Assembly: GCA_039105265.1 (NCBI GenBank)
Contig: JAPFFF010000342.1
Location: 1-25,484 of the forward strand
Origin: Tritrichomonas musculus
Lineage: Eukaryota; Parabasalia; Tritrichomonadida; Tritrichomonadidae
DNA length: 25,484 nt
Reading direction: 5' to 3'
Below, one piece after another: positions 14,352 through 23,745 of the stretch (its first letter is position 1; each line of letters opens with the position of its first letter). A program made the translations under genes and the position numbers. The notes below the pieces were generated by a model. That model worked only from the letters and a program-made list of their open reading frames with translations. It was not told where the DNA came from and ran no database searches.

Positions 14352-14409
14352 GCAAATCCCATAAATTGAATTTTGGGACCCCCTCTGAAAATCCTTTGGC
14401 CGAAAATTC

Positions 14410-14499
<90 letters not shown>
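14410..14499 (+). repeat. (TAG)30 microsatellite in the Maverick terminal region
   Basis: Thirty uninterrupted TAG triplets, 90 bp, lie between the last gene and the element's end. No interruption is seen, which suggests recent expansion or active turnover. Confidence 0.97.
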
Positions 14500-14706
14500 G
14501 TGATCACTGTGACCTTCAAATATGGGTCATTAATGGCTGTCATAGGTGACCATCTATATATCCCATGATACTGACCACATATTCCTAGTCATTAGCATCA
14601 TTTGGGGTCAATTCAAAAATAGTCAGGTGGCCTTCAGTTATGGGTCAGTAATTGGGGCCATTTGCGTAATTCTATCTGGTCCCGATCCCGCACACTCCTC
14701 ACTACT
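14500..14706. repeat. Maverick right terminal segment (probable terminal inverted repeat)
   Basis: This noncoding segment runs from the TAG tract to the probable element end ...CTCACTACT. It contains an imperfect direct duplication about 117 bp apart: GACCTTCAAATATGGGTCA near 14511 and GGCCTTCAGTTATGGGTCA near 14629, each followed by a related AAT-rich stretch and a (T/G)CCAT- or GTCAT-like end. Subterminal repeats are common in Maverick ends. The matching left inverted repeat is outside the window, so the TIR status is inferred. The following AAGCAC (14707-14712) would be the 6-bp target duplication. Confidence 0.6.
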
Positions 14707-14712
14707 AAGCAC

Positions 14713-14807
14713 AAAAAATGGAGCACAGCTCAATCAATTGATGTTCTTAGGTTACAATCCATTTACAAATCATTTATTTATCAGATGATAAATAGCATTA
14801 CAGAAGC

Positions 14808-14850
<43 letters not shown>

Positions 14851-15098
14851 TTTTGTTTTGTTTTTTGTTTTTTGTTTTTTTTTGTTTTTTTTTGTTTTAT
14901 TACTTAGATTTAAAAAAATAAAAAGAGAAAAACTTCAATTCACTTTTTTGTCATAAATAAGTGATTTAAAACGAAATACAAAATGGAATTATGGTTAAAA
15001 TATTTAAAATTATCTAACTTTATGAAAGATTTTAATAAAAAATGAATAATAAAGTAAAAAAAAGTTGAGTATTGATTTTATAAATTGTTTATTTCAGA
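14713..15098. other. Host-side DNA with 41-base poly-T and T-rich tract
   Basis: The first ~95 bp (14713-14808) can be read as KKWSTAQSIDVLRLQSIYKS..., possibly a fragment of a gene or repeat interrupted by the Maverick; this is weak. A pure poly-T run follows at 14809-14849, then T blocks punctuated by single G to about 14899. The rest is AT-rich with no visible gene. Confidence 0.6.
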
Positions 15099-16099
15099 AA
15101 ATTTGGGAGAATAGGAATGGCGCTGAAAAGTATTTAAAGCAAAAAAATGCGCGCAAGACAAAATCAAACATCTGCTGCTCGACAAGCACGCTTAGATAAC
15201 ATAGAAAAGCAAAAGAAAGTAGTTGAACCTCCAGCAACTCCATCTAAGGTTTCATCGAAATCAATGATATTCTCGGTTTTGGTTTCAAACTCTTATATGA
15301 ATCGTGTATCTTTAGTTCTTGATTCATGTGGAGTCAATCATGAAAGCCTAACAAAAACTACATCTCTTCTACCACATGTTGAGAAGAAGATGGTAAATTA
15401 CGCAAATAAAAGCTGTGAAAATGCGAGACGTGAAATGTCTGGATTCGCTTCCACAGACACTCGTTTGAGCGGACAGAAAAAAGGATCTGAATCAACGAAA
15501 TCTTGGATTGTTTATATAACAGGAAAGATTCTCAAATTTTCTAATTGTATCAAAGATGGTAAAGGAAAGGCGAATTCAAATTTCAATGGTGCTTCTAATA
15601 TGATAGAAAGCCAGGACCTTCATTAAATAATATCAAAACATTTGCAAGAGACAAGGAAAATAAAAGTTGGCATATTCTAGAAGAATTTGGTTTTGATCCT
15701 GAGACAGAGCGATTTGACCCAGGCCATTATCGTAAAAATTTTGATAATCGATGGAAAAGTTTCACTGATACGAATAACAATTTCCAATATATAGAAAATG
15801 GAACTACTTATATAATTAAGCAGCCATTTCGAGGTTTACTTCCTCATCTTAAACATTGGTTAAATACTATTTTAGATATTGAAAATGAGGATCAATGCGT
15901 TAAAGAATGGGAGAATTTTACATACCATTGTGTTGGATGGCACGACTTTTGTCATCACGGAGAGCTAGATATCGATGTTTTATGGCAAACTGGTGTAAAC
16001 CATTCAATTTTAATTGTAAAATTATTAGAATTTATTACCTACGAATCTGTCATTATCCGTAAAATATCTACACAAAATACATTCAAAAAGTGGCGTTGA
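15099..16099 (+). pseudogene. Decayed DDE-transposase-like gene
   Basis: Three overlapping plus-strand frames appear to be pieces of one former gene: about 15099-15190 (IWENRNGAEKYLKQKNARK), 15147-15626 (159 codons) and 15626-16099. The middle piece has KKMVNYANKSCENARREM, then SGFASTDTRLSG, SWIVYITGKILKFSN and FNGASNMIESQDL, a layout like the core of transposases whose normal form has a D-G-S/T-W strand, then 'S-N-x-M-E'. The last piece contains RFDPGHYRKNFDNRW (candidate second acidic site, D-x-x-H) and FTYHCVGWHDFCHH (candidate 'H-x-C-G-D-H-x-x-C' region). Frame changes near 15180 and 15626, and loss of the expected first acidic motif, indicate a dead copy. The family within DDE transposases is uncertain, and no terminal repeats were found. 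The 3' half could also be a host-domesticated relative, but the broken frame argues against it. Confidence 0.5.
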
Positions 16100-16320
16100 A
16101 AAACGATTGTCCTGAACAAATACTAATTTAATTAAAATATAATATCCAGAAAAGAAAACATTTTGATTAACTTTTACCTTGAAAGGATTGCCATTAAAAT
16201 TATTTTTCAAATCTGAATTTTGTAGTTTATTTTAGAGTACAACTTATATTTGAAATTGTATTATTATATTTTAAAAAGAATAAAACTATAGTTTTTGGAA
16301 TTTCATATTGATTGTAATTA

Positions 16321-16374
16321 TAGAACCACTGAAAAGTTCTTTACGACGCTTAAAAGTCCTTTACGGTGAAGTGA
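16321..16374 (+). repeat. Left terminal inverted repeat of the pogo-like transposon
   Basis: This 54-bp end matches the reverse complement of 18777-18830 with roughly eight to nine mismatches, clustered in the outer part. It contains two copies of a CTTTACG core (near 16339 and 16359), likely transposase binding sites. Confidence 0.85.
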
Positions 16375-17016
16375 TGTCAGCTTTTTTCATTCAAAAATTT
16401 TAAAATTTTAATTTAAATAAAAACGCTATTTTTAATTCTTAGAATTATTGTCAATCGCTCTCCATTCGTTGAAAAAGAAATCGCTTGCATTTTAAACGAT
16501 TTTGAACCTTTTTTACCTTATGAAATCGAGATATACGACTAGATTTATTGAAGCTTGGTTTCAGTATCACATTATTTTTTTTTCTAATATTTATGAACTT
16601 AAATACATTTTGAAGCTTGTTCTTTATTATCGAAAATTGTTTAAAACGAAATCGTGCGATGTTGCTCTATAATATTTTCTCTCGTTTTGTCTTTTTCAAG
16701 GAATTGAATTTCTTTATCGAGATCTTTTTTTTACAACAGTCTTATTTCAATAGAATATCGCTTATATAAACAAAATAAAATCGATTAATATATTTTTTAT
16801 TTGTATATTACTTTTTTCGAAAGATAATAATTTGCGCATCAAGAAAAAATTTTATTTTAAATGTAGACAGTATGAAAAAAAAAAAACGTTTTTATATTCA
16901 AATTAAACATGCTAAATTACTTAAATTAAAAAATTTTAATTTTTCAAAATGATTATCATATCGATTGATTTTAAAACAAAGATTTATTGTTTTTATTTTA
17001 ATTTTTATTAATTTTT
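16375..17016. other. Noncoding 3' part of the pogo-like transposon
   Basis: Very AT-rich DNA between the left inverted repeat and the end of the transposase frame. No gene, RNA or repeat array is seen. Confidence 0.6.
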
Positions 17017-18408
17017 TCAATACCTCGGAAGCGGAAATGTGATTTTATTTTGTACTGGTGGATGATTTCGGCTATTTAGCATTGATTGTTGAGCATTCGT
17101 CAATGGTTCTTGCCTTGTGATGATAGAATCGATGTCGGATGATTCATAATGACGGACAGCACGAGCGAGTTCACGATGGCAGATTAAATGGCCATTTTCT
17201 CTGCATATCCCTGTGCTTCGAAAAGCTTTTACGACAGCTGGTGAGCATGATTCCATCCACAAAGATGAAACGATTTTGTTAAGTTGGTTGACAACACGTG
17301 ATGCAGGAGCTTCATTAGTAATTTTATATATATTTCTTTTTGAGAGGCCGAAAGTGCCAAGATCCAACGGTTGTGTCTGGTCACTACTATTCGCAGGAAT
17401 AATGAAGACTTACAAGTTAAGGTTTGGAATATTAACTTTATTAAGTGAATTTATGTGTGGGCGGAAGCCATCCATGATTAATAATGCTGGGCGGTTGTAA
17501 TGAAGCCTGATTCTTTTTTACATAAGATTCAAACAAAAAATTAGAAAACCAATCATCAAATATTTGTTGATTTACAAAACCATTTACTTGGGATACTACT
17601 CTGAATCTTGAAAGAGGAATAAAATCATCGATCATATTTTCCCGCGTTTTTCTTGAAACGACAACCCAAGGTTCAATGTATTCGCCATCGGTACATATTG
17701 CATGAATAGCAGTTGCACGTTTGTAGTTACGGTCGACTGAGTAACTACATGTAGGTTTTGAACAATCTGCTCGTACTAAAACTGATAACCAACTTCATCA
17801 ACGTTAAAGCAGAAAGAAGGATGAACATGAGGAAGTGCATTTTCTAAAGTATCGTAATATTGATCTATTTCATCTTCAGAACAATCTCTTCTTTTTTCTT
17901 CTAGGGGAATACCTGGTACGCCTTTATAATCATCACGGAAATAATAAAAAATTATTGATCTTAGTTCTTTTTGGCTTATGTTTTTGTGTGTTACTTCATT
18001 AATGAAATTTGTTAAATAATCATATGTTGGATTATTATCTTCTATCAGCATTTTCTCAATCTCATCTTGCAATATTTGTCTTTCATTTTCGTCTAATGTT
18101 GGAGGTCTTCCGTTTTGTTTTGTTTCTCCAATATATTTATCGTATTGATACTTTATGCTCATTGAATTTTTACCGAAAAGAAGACCAATTCTTGCGAATG
18201 AAACATGACATTCTTCATTTCGTAAATATGAACAAAGGACGCCCACTTGCTCACGGAAACATGTTGCAGATAAATATTCTTTTGAATGAATGCATTGATT
18301 AAAGAGATCTTCTTCTTTTTCATTTTGCGGAACAAATTCTTTCAAAAATGTATCATGAAAAGGCTCCAAATCCTTGGTCTTTGGATCAGAGGAATATGGC
18401 ACTGTCAT
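17017..18408 (-). pseudogene. Broken pogo-like transposase
   Basis: Reading the minus strand, the first frame (18408-17776, 210 codons) starts MTVPYSSDPKTKDL and holds a helix-turn-helix region at about 60-125 (VSFARIGLLFGKNSMSIKYQ, then NGRPPTLDENERQIL, the usual GRP-x-x-L linker) and ends at the first catalytic strand CFNVDEVGYQF. A second frame (about 17775-17441) continues with YSVDRNYKRATAIHAICTDG and EPWVVVSRKT. A third (from about 17505 down to 17017) has the second site PALLIMDGFRPH and, after an in-frame stop, PANSSDQTQPLDLGTFG with the third Asp. At least two frame changes (near 17775 and 17490) and one stop (near 17410) disable it. Motif content matches DDD transposases of the pogo/Tc1-mariner group that cut at TA. 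Confidence 0.85.
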
Positions 18409-18776
18409 TGAAAATGATAAATTTTCACGACCAAACGAAACTTTTTGAATTCATTAATTGAAATGAAGAAAACTTTTTCAAAACTTATTTTTTATTCAAA
18501 TTGAGCTCTTATCAAAAAAATAATTATCTGAATATCAAAATGTTTTATTTTTACTTTTATTTATATTTTAGACCAAAAAAATAATTATTTTTTTTTATCT
18601 CTTTTTATATTTATTAAAAATGCATAAAAATAAAAGATACTGTTAAAATCATGTGTAAAATAAAGAGTTTGATGAATATAAAAAACATTGAAAAAGTTGA
18701 TAAAATTTTTATCATCTCACTTCACCGTAAACACCACCTCTCAATTTTAGAAAATTTTCTTAAAATTGAGAGCTTT
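18409..18776. other. Noncoding 5' part of the pogo-like transposon, with hairpin
   Basis: AT-rich leader between the transposase start and the right inverted repeat. It holds an extra copy of the TIR sequence TCACTTCACCGTAAA at 18717-18731 and an inverted repeat CTCTCAATTTTA (18738-18749) / TAAAATTGAGAG (18761-18772). Confidence 0.7.
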
Positions 18777-18830
18777 TCACTTCACCGTAAAGGACTTTTA
18801 AGCGACGTAAAGGACTTATCGTCGATTCTA
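18777..18830 (-). repeat. Right terminal inverted repeat of the pogo-like transposon
   Basis: Reverse-complement partner of 16321-16374. Read inward it carries AAGTCCTTTACG twice, about 20 bp apart, before GGTGAAGTGA. It is flanked by TA at 18831-18832. Confidence 0.85.
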
Positions 18831-18832
18831 TA

Positions 18833-21813
18833 ATAGACCTCGTCATCTTCACAATCTTCACAATAATTTTCTGAGTATAAAACTAAATTCTTTCAATATT
18901 TTTGTGAGCTTTTTTTTTTTTTTTTTTTACTTTGAGAGAATATTTTTTTTGCATTTTTAAATTAACAATGAGTAATATTAACTACCTTCAAAATGATTCC
19001 CAAATCGGCTTTGTCAAGATATTTTCTCCTACTTAGATGGCATACTGATGAACAACAAGCGTAATAAAAGATGATCGTAATTAATGATAATCAGCAATGT
19101 CAATATTCAAACCAATTCATTAAAATGATTTAGAAACATTATGCAAAAAGGAATATAATAAAATTGATGCATCTTTGGAGAACAATCCTCTTTTCTTATT
19201 TAATTTTATAAATTTAGATATCTTTTTATTCTTTTTGTTAATTTTTTATCTTTAATTTAAAAATATGTTTCATTTTTTAATGCTATTTCATTTCAATATA
19301 TAAATTTATGATATTTAATCATAGAAATATTATCTCAATTTTGTATCATTTGAAATCTTCAATTAAATAAAATCAAAACGATGTAATAACTTTTATTTTA
19401 TATAAATTAATATGAAAACGTTACTGAAATAAGCAATAATTATGAAAAATTTTAATGAGCATTTTCTATAAGTTTTCTCAATTCTCAGAAATATATTGTG
19501 AATATTTGAATGCTCAGAAAACTTACCACCACTTTTTATGAAGATTTTTCAATGATATAAACTTTTTAATTGTATCATCAGAAAATTATTAAAAAAATCT
19601 TTTCAAATATTTCTTTCATTTAAAAAAGGTCGTTCAACTGAATTTTTACAGTAAAACTCAATGATTGGTTTGTTCAAACTAATTATATTTTATTATAATA
19701 ATAATAATTAGTTTTATAAATATTTGCATCGTACGAAATTCTAATTAAAATAAAAACTAAAAGGATATAAGTATATATTAAATTTTCTTCAGAAAATAAA
19801 TTTGAGTATTTTATCTCAATTTATTTTAATTATTTTTGATAAGAGTTTTATAACACTTTATAAAAATTTAGAATATCGATAACTTTTTATATAATTTATT
19901 CTTTTTATATTTTTTTATATGCTTTTAAAACATTAAGTGTTATATAAAAATAGTTATTATTATTGAAAAAAAAATTCATTTTTTAGCTAAAAATGCCGAA
20001 AAATTGAATTTGTTGAATTATTAAATGATGATTTTAAAAAAATTGGACGTTACGGGAGCCCAATGAAGAATACAATTTTATTTATATGCATTTACTTTCT
20101 AATATATTTGAATTCCATCCCAAATCAAATGTCAGTTTTTTCTAAAAATGAAGATTTAGTTGATTGGTTTCAAAAATTTAAAAAGTCTAATATTTCAATT
20201 ACTGAAGGATTTCGTCAAAAAGCAAAATATTATTTGTATAACACATAGTATATCCATTCAAATGACATCTATATTTTTTAAATGATACAAAAATTTAAGA
20301 AATCGGTATATATTGAATTCTAATTAAAGTCTTTATTTCAACAATTACATTTTATAATATTTGATATAAAATATATAAATTATATAATATAATTATTAAA
20401 TAAATTATTCATTAAGATAAATATAAATTTATATAATTTTATTTTTTATTCAATTTAGTTGTACGACCTTTCATTTAAATTACTAATTAAAACTTTTTGA
20501 GAGATTTTTAATTTATATTTCATTGAAAAATAACAACGAATATTTGAAATATTTCAATGTAGATATTTTTTTGAATATTTTTTTTCTTTTCTTAAAGAAA
20601 GACAAAATTTTTATTTAATTTTGTATCTATTATATTATTCAAAAATATTAGAGGAAGAAAAAAGCAAGCTATCCATAAGATTTTGATGGATATTTTTTCA
20701 CAAATAATTCAAAACTTTACTTTTTTTTTGAGTACAACAAAACGGTCTGTTGTCATATAAAATAACAAGAAATGCCTCAAAAAGTCAAACTTGTGTATTC
20801 ACCTCACTGGACTGGGAAACCTAGTTCAAATTTATTGAATATTCAATGATATAAACCCAAATATTCAATTAGAGTATTGGTAGAAATTAAGATGTACCTG
20901 GACTAAGTTATTTCGGGTTACAAAAGAGTTTCATGAATTATATTTTTTATTTATTAATAATATAATATTTATTTAAAAATAAATGGATACATTTATAATA
21001 ATTACTTTTTTATAAATATATAATCATATTTTAATAATTGAGAAAATAATCAATTTAATATCTGTATTGATTTTTTTATTACATTGAAAATATAATTTCC
21101 ATATATTCAAAAAGTTACTGATATAAAAAAAATAATATCTCTGAATTTTTTTTTTTTGTGATTACTTATAGAAAATTTGAATACTTTTTCCATTTCGAAA
21201 GATGCTAAGCCAAGCTCTTTAAATAAACTTGATATTCACATAATATACATCTTTTTATAGAATATGGCTAAATCAAATTTCCAAATGGCAGGGCCAATTT
21301 TGCTGTAGCAATTTTCATTCAATTTTTCACTTTTTAAATTGATTATTCATAAAAAATTAAAAAAAATTCAATGGTACTGGTACATCTAGAAATTATTACT
21401 CTTCACTCATTCAATTTTTTTGCTTCTTATTACTGCACTTTGAAGTTCGATGCCTTAATTTTAAAAAATTAATAATTAATAAGTAATCTCTCAAAATATA
21501 GAAAAATTATTATCATATTCACTTCATATTTATAGTATAAATTCATAATAAATTAATTATATAAAAAAAATTTATTGGATGAACTCATTGAATATATTGT
21601 GAGAATGAATTATTTATCCTTTATAGTAAATTGATTATAGATATTGAATATATTCTGAGGTTTTTAATTATTTAATGAAAAAAATTGATAGAAGTGATTG
21701 AATATTTTATGAATGCTGTTTCATTTTTATTATCACTTTTGTTATAAAAATATAGTGAATTATTGACCTTGTAGATTAAAACAGATTTTTTTGATCTTAT
21801 ACTAAGGCCAAAT
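18833..21813. other. AT-rich intergenic DNA without a convincing gene
   Basis: About 3 kb of very AT-rich sequence with many short A/T runs, including about 20 T near 18910-18930. Short frames at about 20000-20248 (about 80 codons, containing DLVDWFQKFKKSNISITEGF) and 20772-20849 (MPQKVKLVYSPHWTGKPSSN) lie in slightly less AT-rich patches and could be gene remnants, but have no recognised domain. A half-site CTTATTACTGC of the hairpin family described below is at 21426-21436. Confidence 0.6.
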
Positions 21814-21859
21814 AAGATTGAATTCCTTATTACTGTAACCGCCAAAATGCAGTAATAAG
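21814..21859. repeat. Hairpin repeat copy 1
   Basis: The stem CTTATTACTG (21826-21835) pairs perfectly with CAGTAATAAG (21850-21859). Preceded by AAGATTGAATTC. It is nearly identical to the copy 76 bp downstream. Confidence 0.85.
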
Positions 21860-21889
21860 CGATCATTATTCATCTATTATAGGTCATAT

Positions 21890-21935
21890 AAAATTGAATT
21901 CCTTATTACTGTAACCGCCAAACCGCAGTAATAAG
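21890..21935. repeat. Hairpin repeat copy 2
   Basis: The same unit as at 21814-21859: stem arms at 21902-21911 and 21926-21935, loop TAACCGCCAAACCG. Only a few bases differ over 46 bp. Confidence 0.85.
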
Positions 21936-22243
21936 AACTTTTTCACCTTTCTAAAGGCTAATAATTTTGACCTTTAAATATCTTAACAAATAATTTTTTT
22001 TTAACAAAATTGAATCATTCAAAAATCCACTTTTTTAAAATGAAAAGATAAATTGAATGAATAAAGATAGAACTTTTTGTATTACAAAATAATAATCTTT
22101 TTTTATAATTTTTGAAATAAATTTTGATATTATATATCAATATTTTTTAATATTTAATTTATATGCATTATATAATATATTCTTTTATAATATTCTTTAA
22201 ATTTTTCATTTTTTTAAAAATATTTTATAATTTTCAAAATTTC

Positions 22244-22276
22244 TTTATTACTGTGATTTTTTGCAACAGTAATAAA
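22244..22276. repeat. Hairpin repeat copy 3 (same stem, different loop)
   Basis: TTTATTACTGT (22244-22254) pairs with ACAGTAATAAA (22266-22276) around an unrelated loop. The stem core TTATTACTG is shared with copies 1 and 2, about 290 bp before the actin-binding protein gene. Confidence 0.75.
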
Positions 22277-22563
22277 TGCGAGCTGTAAATTAGAGTGATT
22301 TCTGCATGCACAAATCTTTTATCATTCAACATTAAAGTTTCAAAAAAAAAAAAAGTTCAACGAACAAAATATATAAAAAAAATTGTGTAATTTCGATTAA
22401 TTTTTGAAACATTTTTTTCAGAAAAGCTTATCTGTGTTAATTCAATTGTTCTCTTTCAAATATCGACTTGATTGAAAACAAAATTTTATTTTTGTTGAAA
22501 CAAAAGAAGATTTTCAAACAACAATAAACAAACAAAAAGTCATTTCACTTGCATCGTGAAAAA
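22277..22563 (+). other. 5' flank of the severin-like gene
   Basis: AT-rich upstream DNA. TCATTTCACTT at 22540-22550, about 14-25 bases before the ATG, resembles the trichomonad initiator (TCA-pyrimidine...TCATT) in sequence and distance. This is a suggestion only; no other signal is seen. Confidence 0.35.
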
Positions 22564-23571
22564 ATGACTTGTAATGAACCAGAGTGGGCAAAGCTACCAG
22601 AAACAGAATATTTTGGCGTTTGGCGTATAGAAAACTTTACAATTGCTCCTTGGGATGATGTAGGCTATTTTTATAGCGGCGATTCTTTTATTGTATTAAA
22701 TGCGTACAAAGTTGGCCAGAGCCAAAGAATTTCCAGAGATATTTACTTTTGGCTTGGTAGAGATTCAACCCAAGACGAAATGGGAACAGCTGCAATAAAA
22801 ACAGTAGAACTTGATGATCGATTTGGAGGAGAGCCAACGCAACATCGTGAAGTTCAAGGCCATGAAAGTCAAGAATTTATCAACTTATTTGAAAAATATG
22901 GCGGCCTTCAATATCTTGATGGTGGAGTTGCATCAGGATTTAAGAAAGTTAAACTCGATAACAGAATTGCATTGTTCCATATTAAAGGAAAGAAGAAACC
23001 AGTTATGCATCAAGTTCCTGCCACAGGCACATCATTAAATCAAGGAGACGCATTCTTATTAATTACTCCAAAGAAGATTATTCTTTGGGTTGGCAAAACA
23101 GCAAATATGATGGAAAAGAACAAAGCAGGACTTGCATTTTCTGCTGCTAAATCTCGCTTACCAAAACTTCCATATGAAAGACTCGATGATGGGGAAACGA
23201 CACCAGAATTTTGGGAAGCACTTGGTGGAGAATGCCCAATCGCTGAAACTGCTCCTGTAGAAGATGATACATTTGAAAAAGATAATAAGAAAGAGCTTTA
23301 TAAAATTAATGGTAATGGCGATTCTTTCGATTTGTTATGCGAAGGTGCCGCTGTTACAAAAGATAAACTCACATCAGATAACCTTTCTTTGATTAAGAAA
23401 GGTGCTACAATTGTTGTTTTCAAAGGAAGTAATATTAATCGTGACGTTTCAAAACATTCAATTGAATATGCACTCAAATTCATGAAAGAAAAGAATCTTC
23501 CAAACTATATCTCGATAGCTACCGCTAAAGAAGGAACACCATCAGGTGCACTTGATTTAATTCTCTCTTAA
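22564..23571 (+). CDS. Severin/fragmin/gelsolin-like actin-binding protein, 335 aa
   Basis: A host cytoskeletal protein, expected to sever or cap actin filaments in a calcium-dependent way in the cytoplasm. Three gelsolin-like repeats are visible: about 15-115 (FGVWRIENFTIAPW, FYSGDSFIVLNAYK, IYFWLGRDSTQDEMGTAAIK), about 125-220 (FKKVKLDNRIALFHIKGKK, NQGDAFLLITPKKIILWVGK, KNKAGLAFSAAK), and a more diverged third at about 240-335 (LYKINGNGDSFDLLCEG...). The 'D-x-x-D/W-L-G-x-x-[ST]' signature and the W-L-G / W-V-G strands are family hallmarks. Total length fits three-domain severin/fragmin rather than six-domain gelsolin. The start is the first ATG (22564); the frame stays open 15 bases upstream only through a TTG codon. 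No intron is needed. Base composition matches the host, not the Maverick. Confidence 0.92.
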   Translation: MTCNEPEWAKLPETEYFGVWRIENFTIAPWDDVGYFYSGDSFIVLNAYKVGQSQRISRDIYFWLGRDSTQDEMGTAAIKTVELDDRFGGEPTQHREVQGHESQEFINLFEKYGGLQYLDGGVASGFKKVKLDNRIALFHIKGKKKPVMHQVPATGTSLNQGDAFLLITPKKIILWVGKTANMMEKNKAGLAFSAAKSRLPKLPYERLDDGETTPEFWEALGGECPIAETAPVEDDTFEKDNKKELYKINGNGDSFDLLCEGAAVTKDKLTSDNLSLIKKGATIVVFKGSNINRDVSKHSIEYALKFMKEKNLPNYISIATAKEGTPSGALDLILS

Positions 23572-23745
23572 ATTTTTGATTTAAAGAGGGATAAAGAGGG
23601 AAAATTTATTTAAAATTGCTTAATATAAACATTTTTCAATAGTATGCTTTTACAATTTTTCATAATCAATTCTATAATGATATAAAAAATCATCATCTTT
23701 TTTATTAAAATTTTTAATAACTTTTTTAGGTTTATTTTAAACCCT
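23572..23745. other. 3' flank of the severin-like gene
   Basis: AT-rich spacer with GAGGGATAAAGAGGGA just after the stop; no gene is seen. Confidence 0.5.

Larger units (their letters stand above)
1..14706. mobile_element. Maverick/Polinton element, right-hand part
   Basis: A gene-dense block encodes a retrovirus-like integrase (644-1891) and a very long family B DNA polymerase (8363-13408), the two hallmark proteins of Mavericks/Polintons, together with fibre-like, coiled-coil and beta-rich proteins. Base composition is visibly less AT-rich than the DNA to the right, and the change is sharp near 14706. The right end reads ...CTCACTACT, which matches the family's AGT...ACT terminal habit, and is followed by AAGCAC as a possible 6-bp target duplication. 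The left end, and the packaging ATPase, protease and major capsid genes expected of the family, are outside the window. The visible long ORFs are open, so the element looks mostly whole here and fairly young. The family assignment is strong; the exact terminus is inferred. Confidence 0.9.
16321..18830 (-). mobile_element. Pogo/Tc1-mariner-type DNA transposon, decayed, 2510 bp
   Basis: Inverted ends at 16321-16374 and 18777-18830 begin TAGAA and are flanked by TA on both sides (16319-16320 and 18831-18832), the target duplication of Tc1/mariner and pogo elements. Between them the minus strand holds a transposase broken into several frames with all three DDD-type motifs visible (FNVDEVGYQ, LLIMDGFRPH, QPLDLGTFG). 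The element is therefore complete in outline but inactive. Confidence 0.85.

Noticed and set aside
14662-14907. ORF ending in a long run of Phe codons
   Set aside because: It crosses the Maverick boundary and translates the poly-T tract; not a gene.
15080-15098. Intron acceptor-like TTATTTCAG before the transposase-like frame
   Set aside because: No matching donor and branch signal characteristic of trichomonad introns was recognised, and T-rich tracts ending in CAG are common in this DNA.
20000-20248. Approximately 80-codon open frame with a hydrophobic start
   Set aside because: No recognised domain, very AT-rich codons and no clear start signal; may be a remnant, but chance is likely.
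20772-20849. 25-codon ORF MPQKVKLVYSPHWTGKPSSN...
   Set aside because: Lies in a less AT-rich patch but is too short to support without a homologue.
22549-22563. Upstream start of the severin-like protein at TTG
   Set aside because: The first ATG is at 22564; initiation at TTG is not expected in a nuclear eukaryotic gene.
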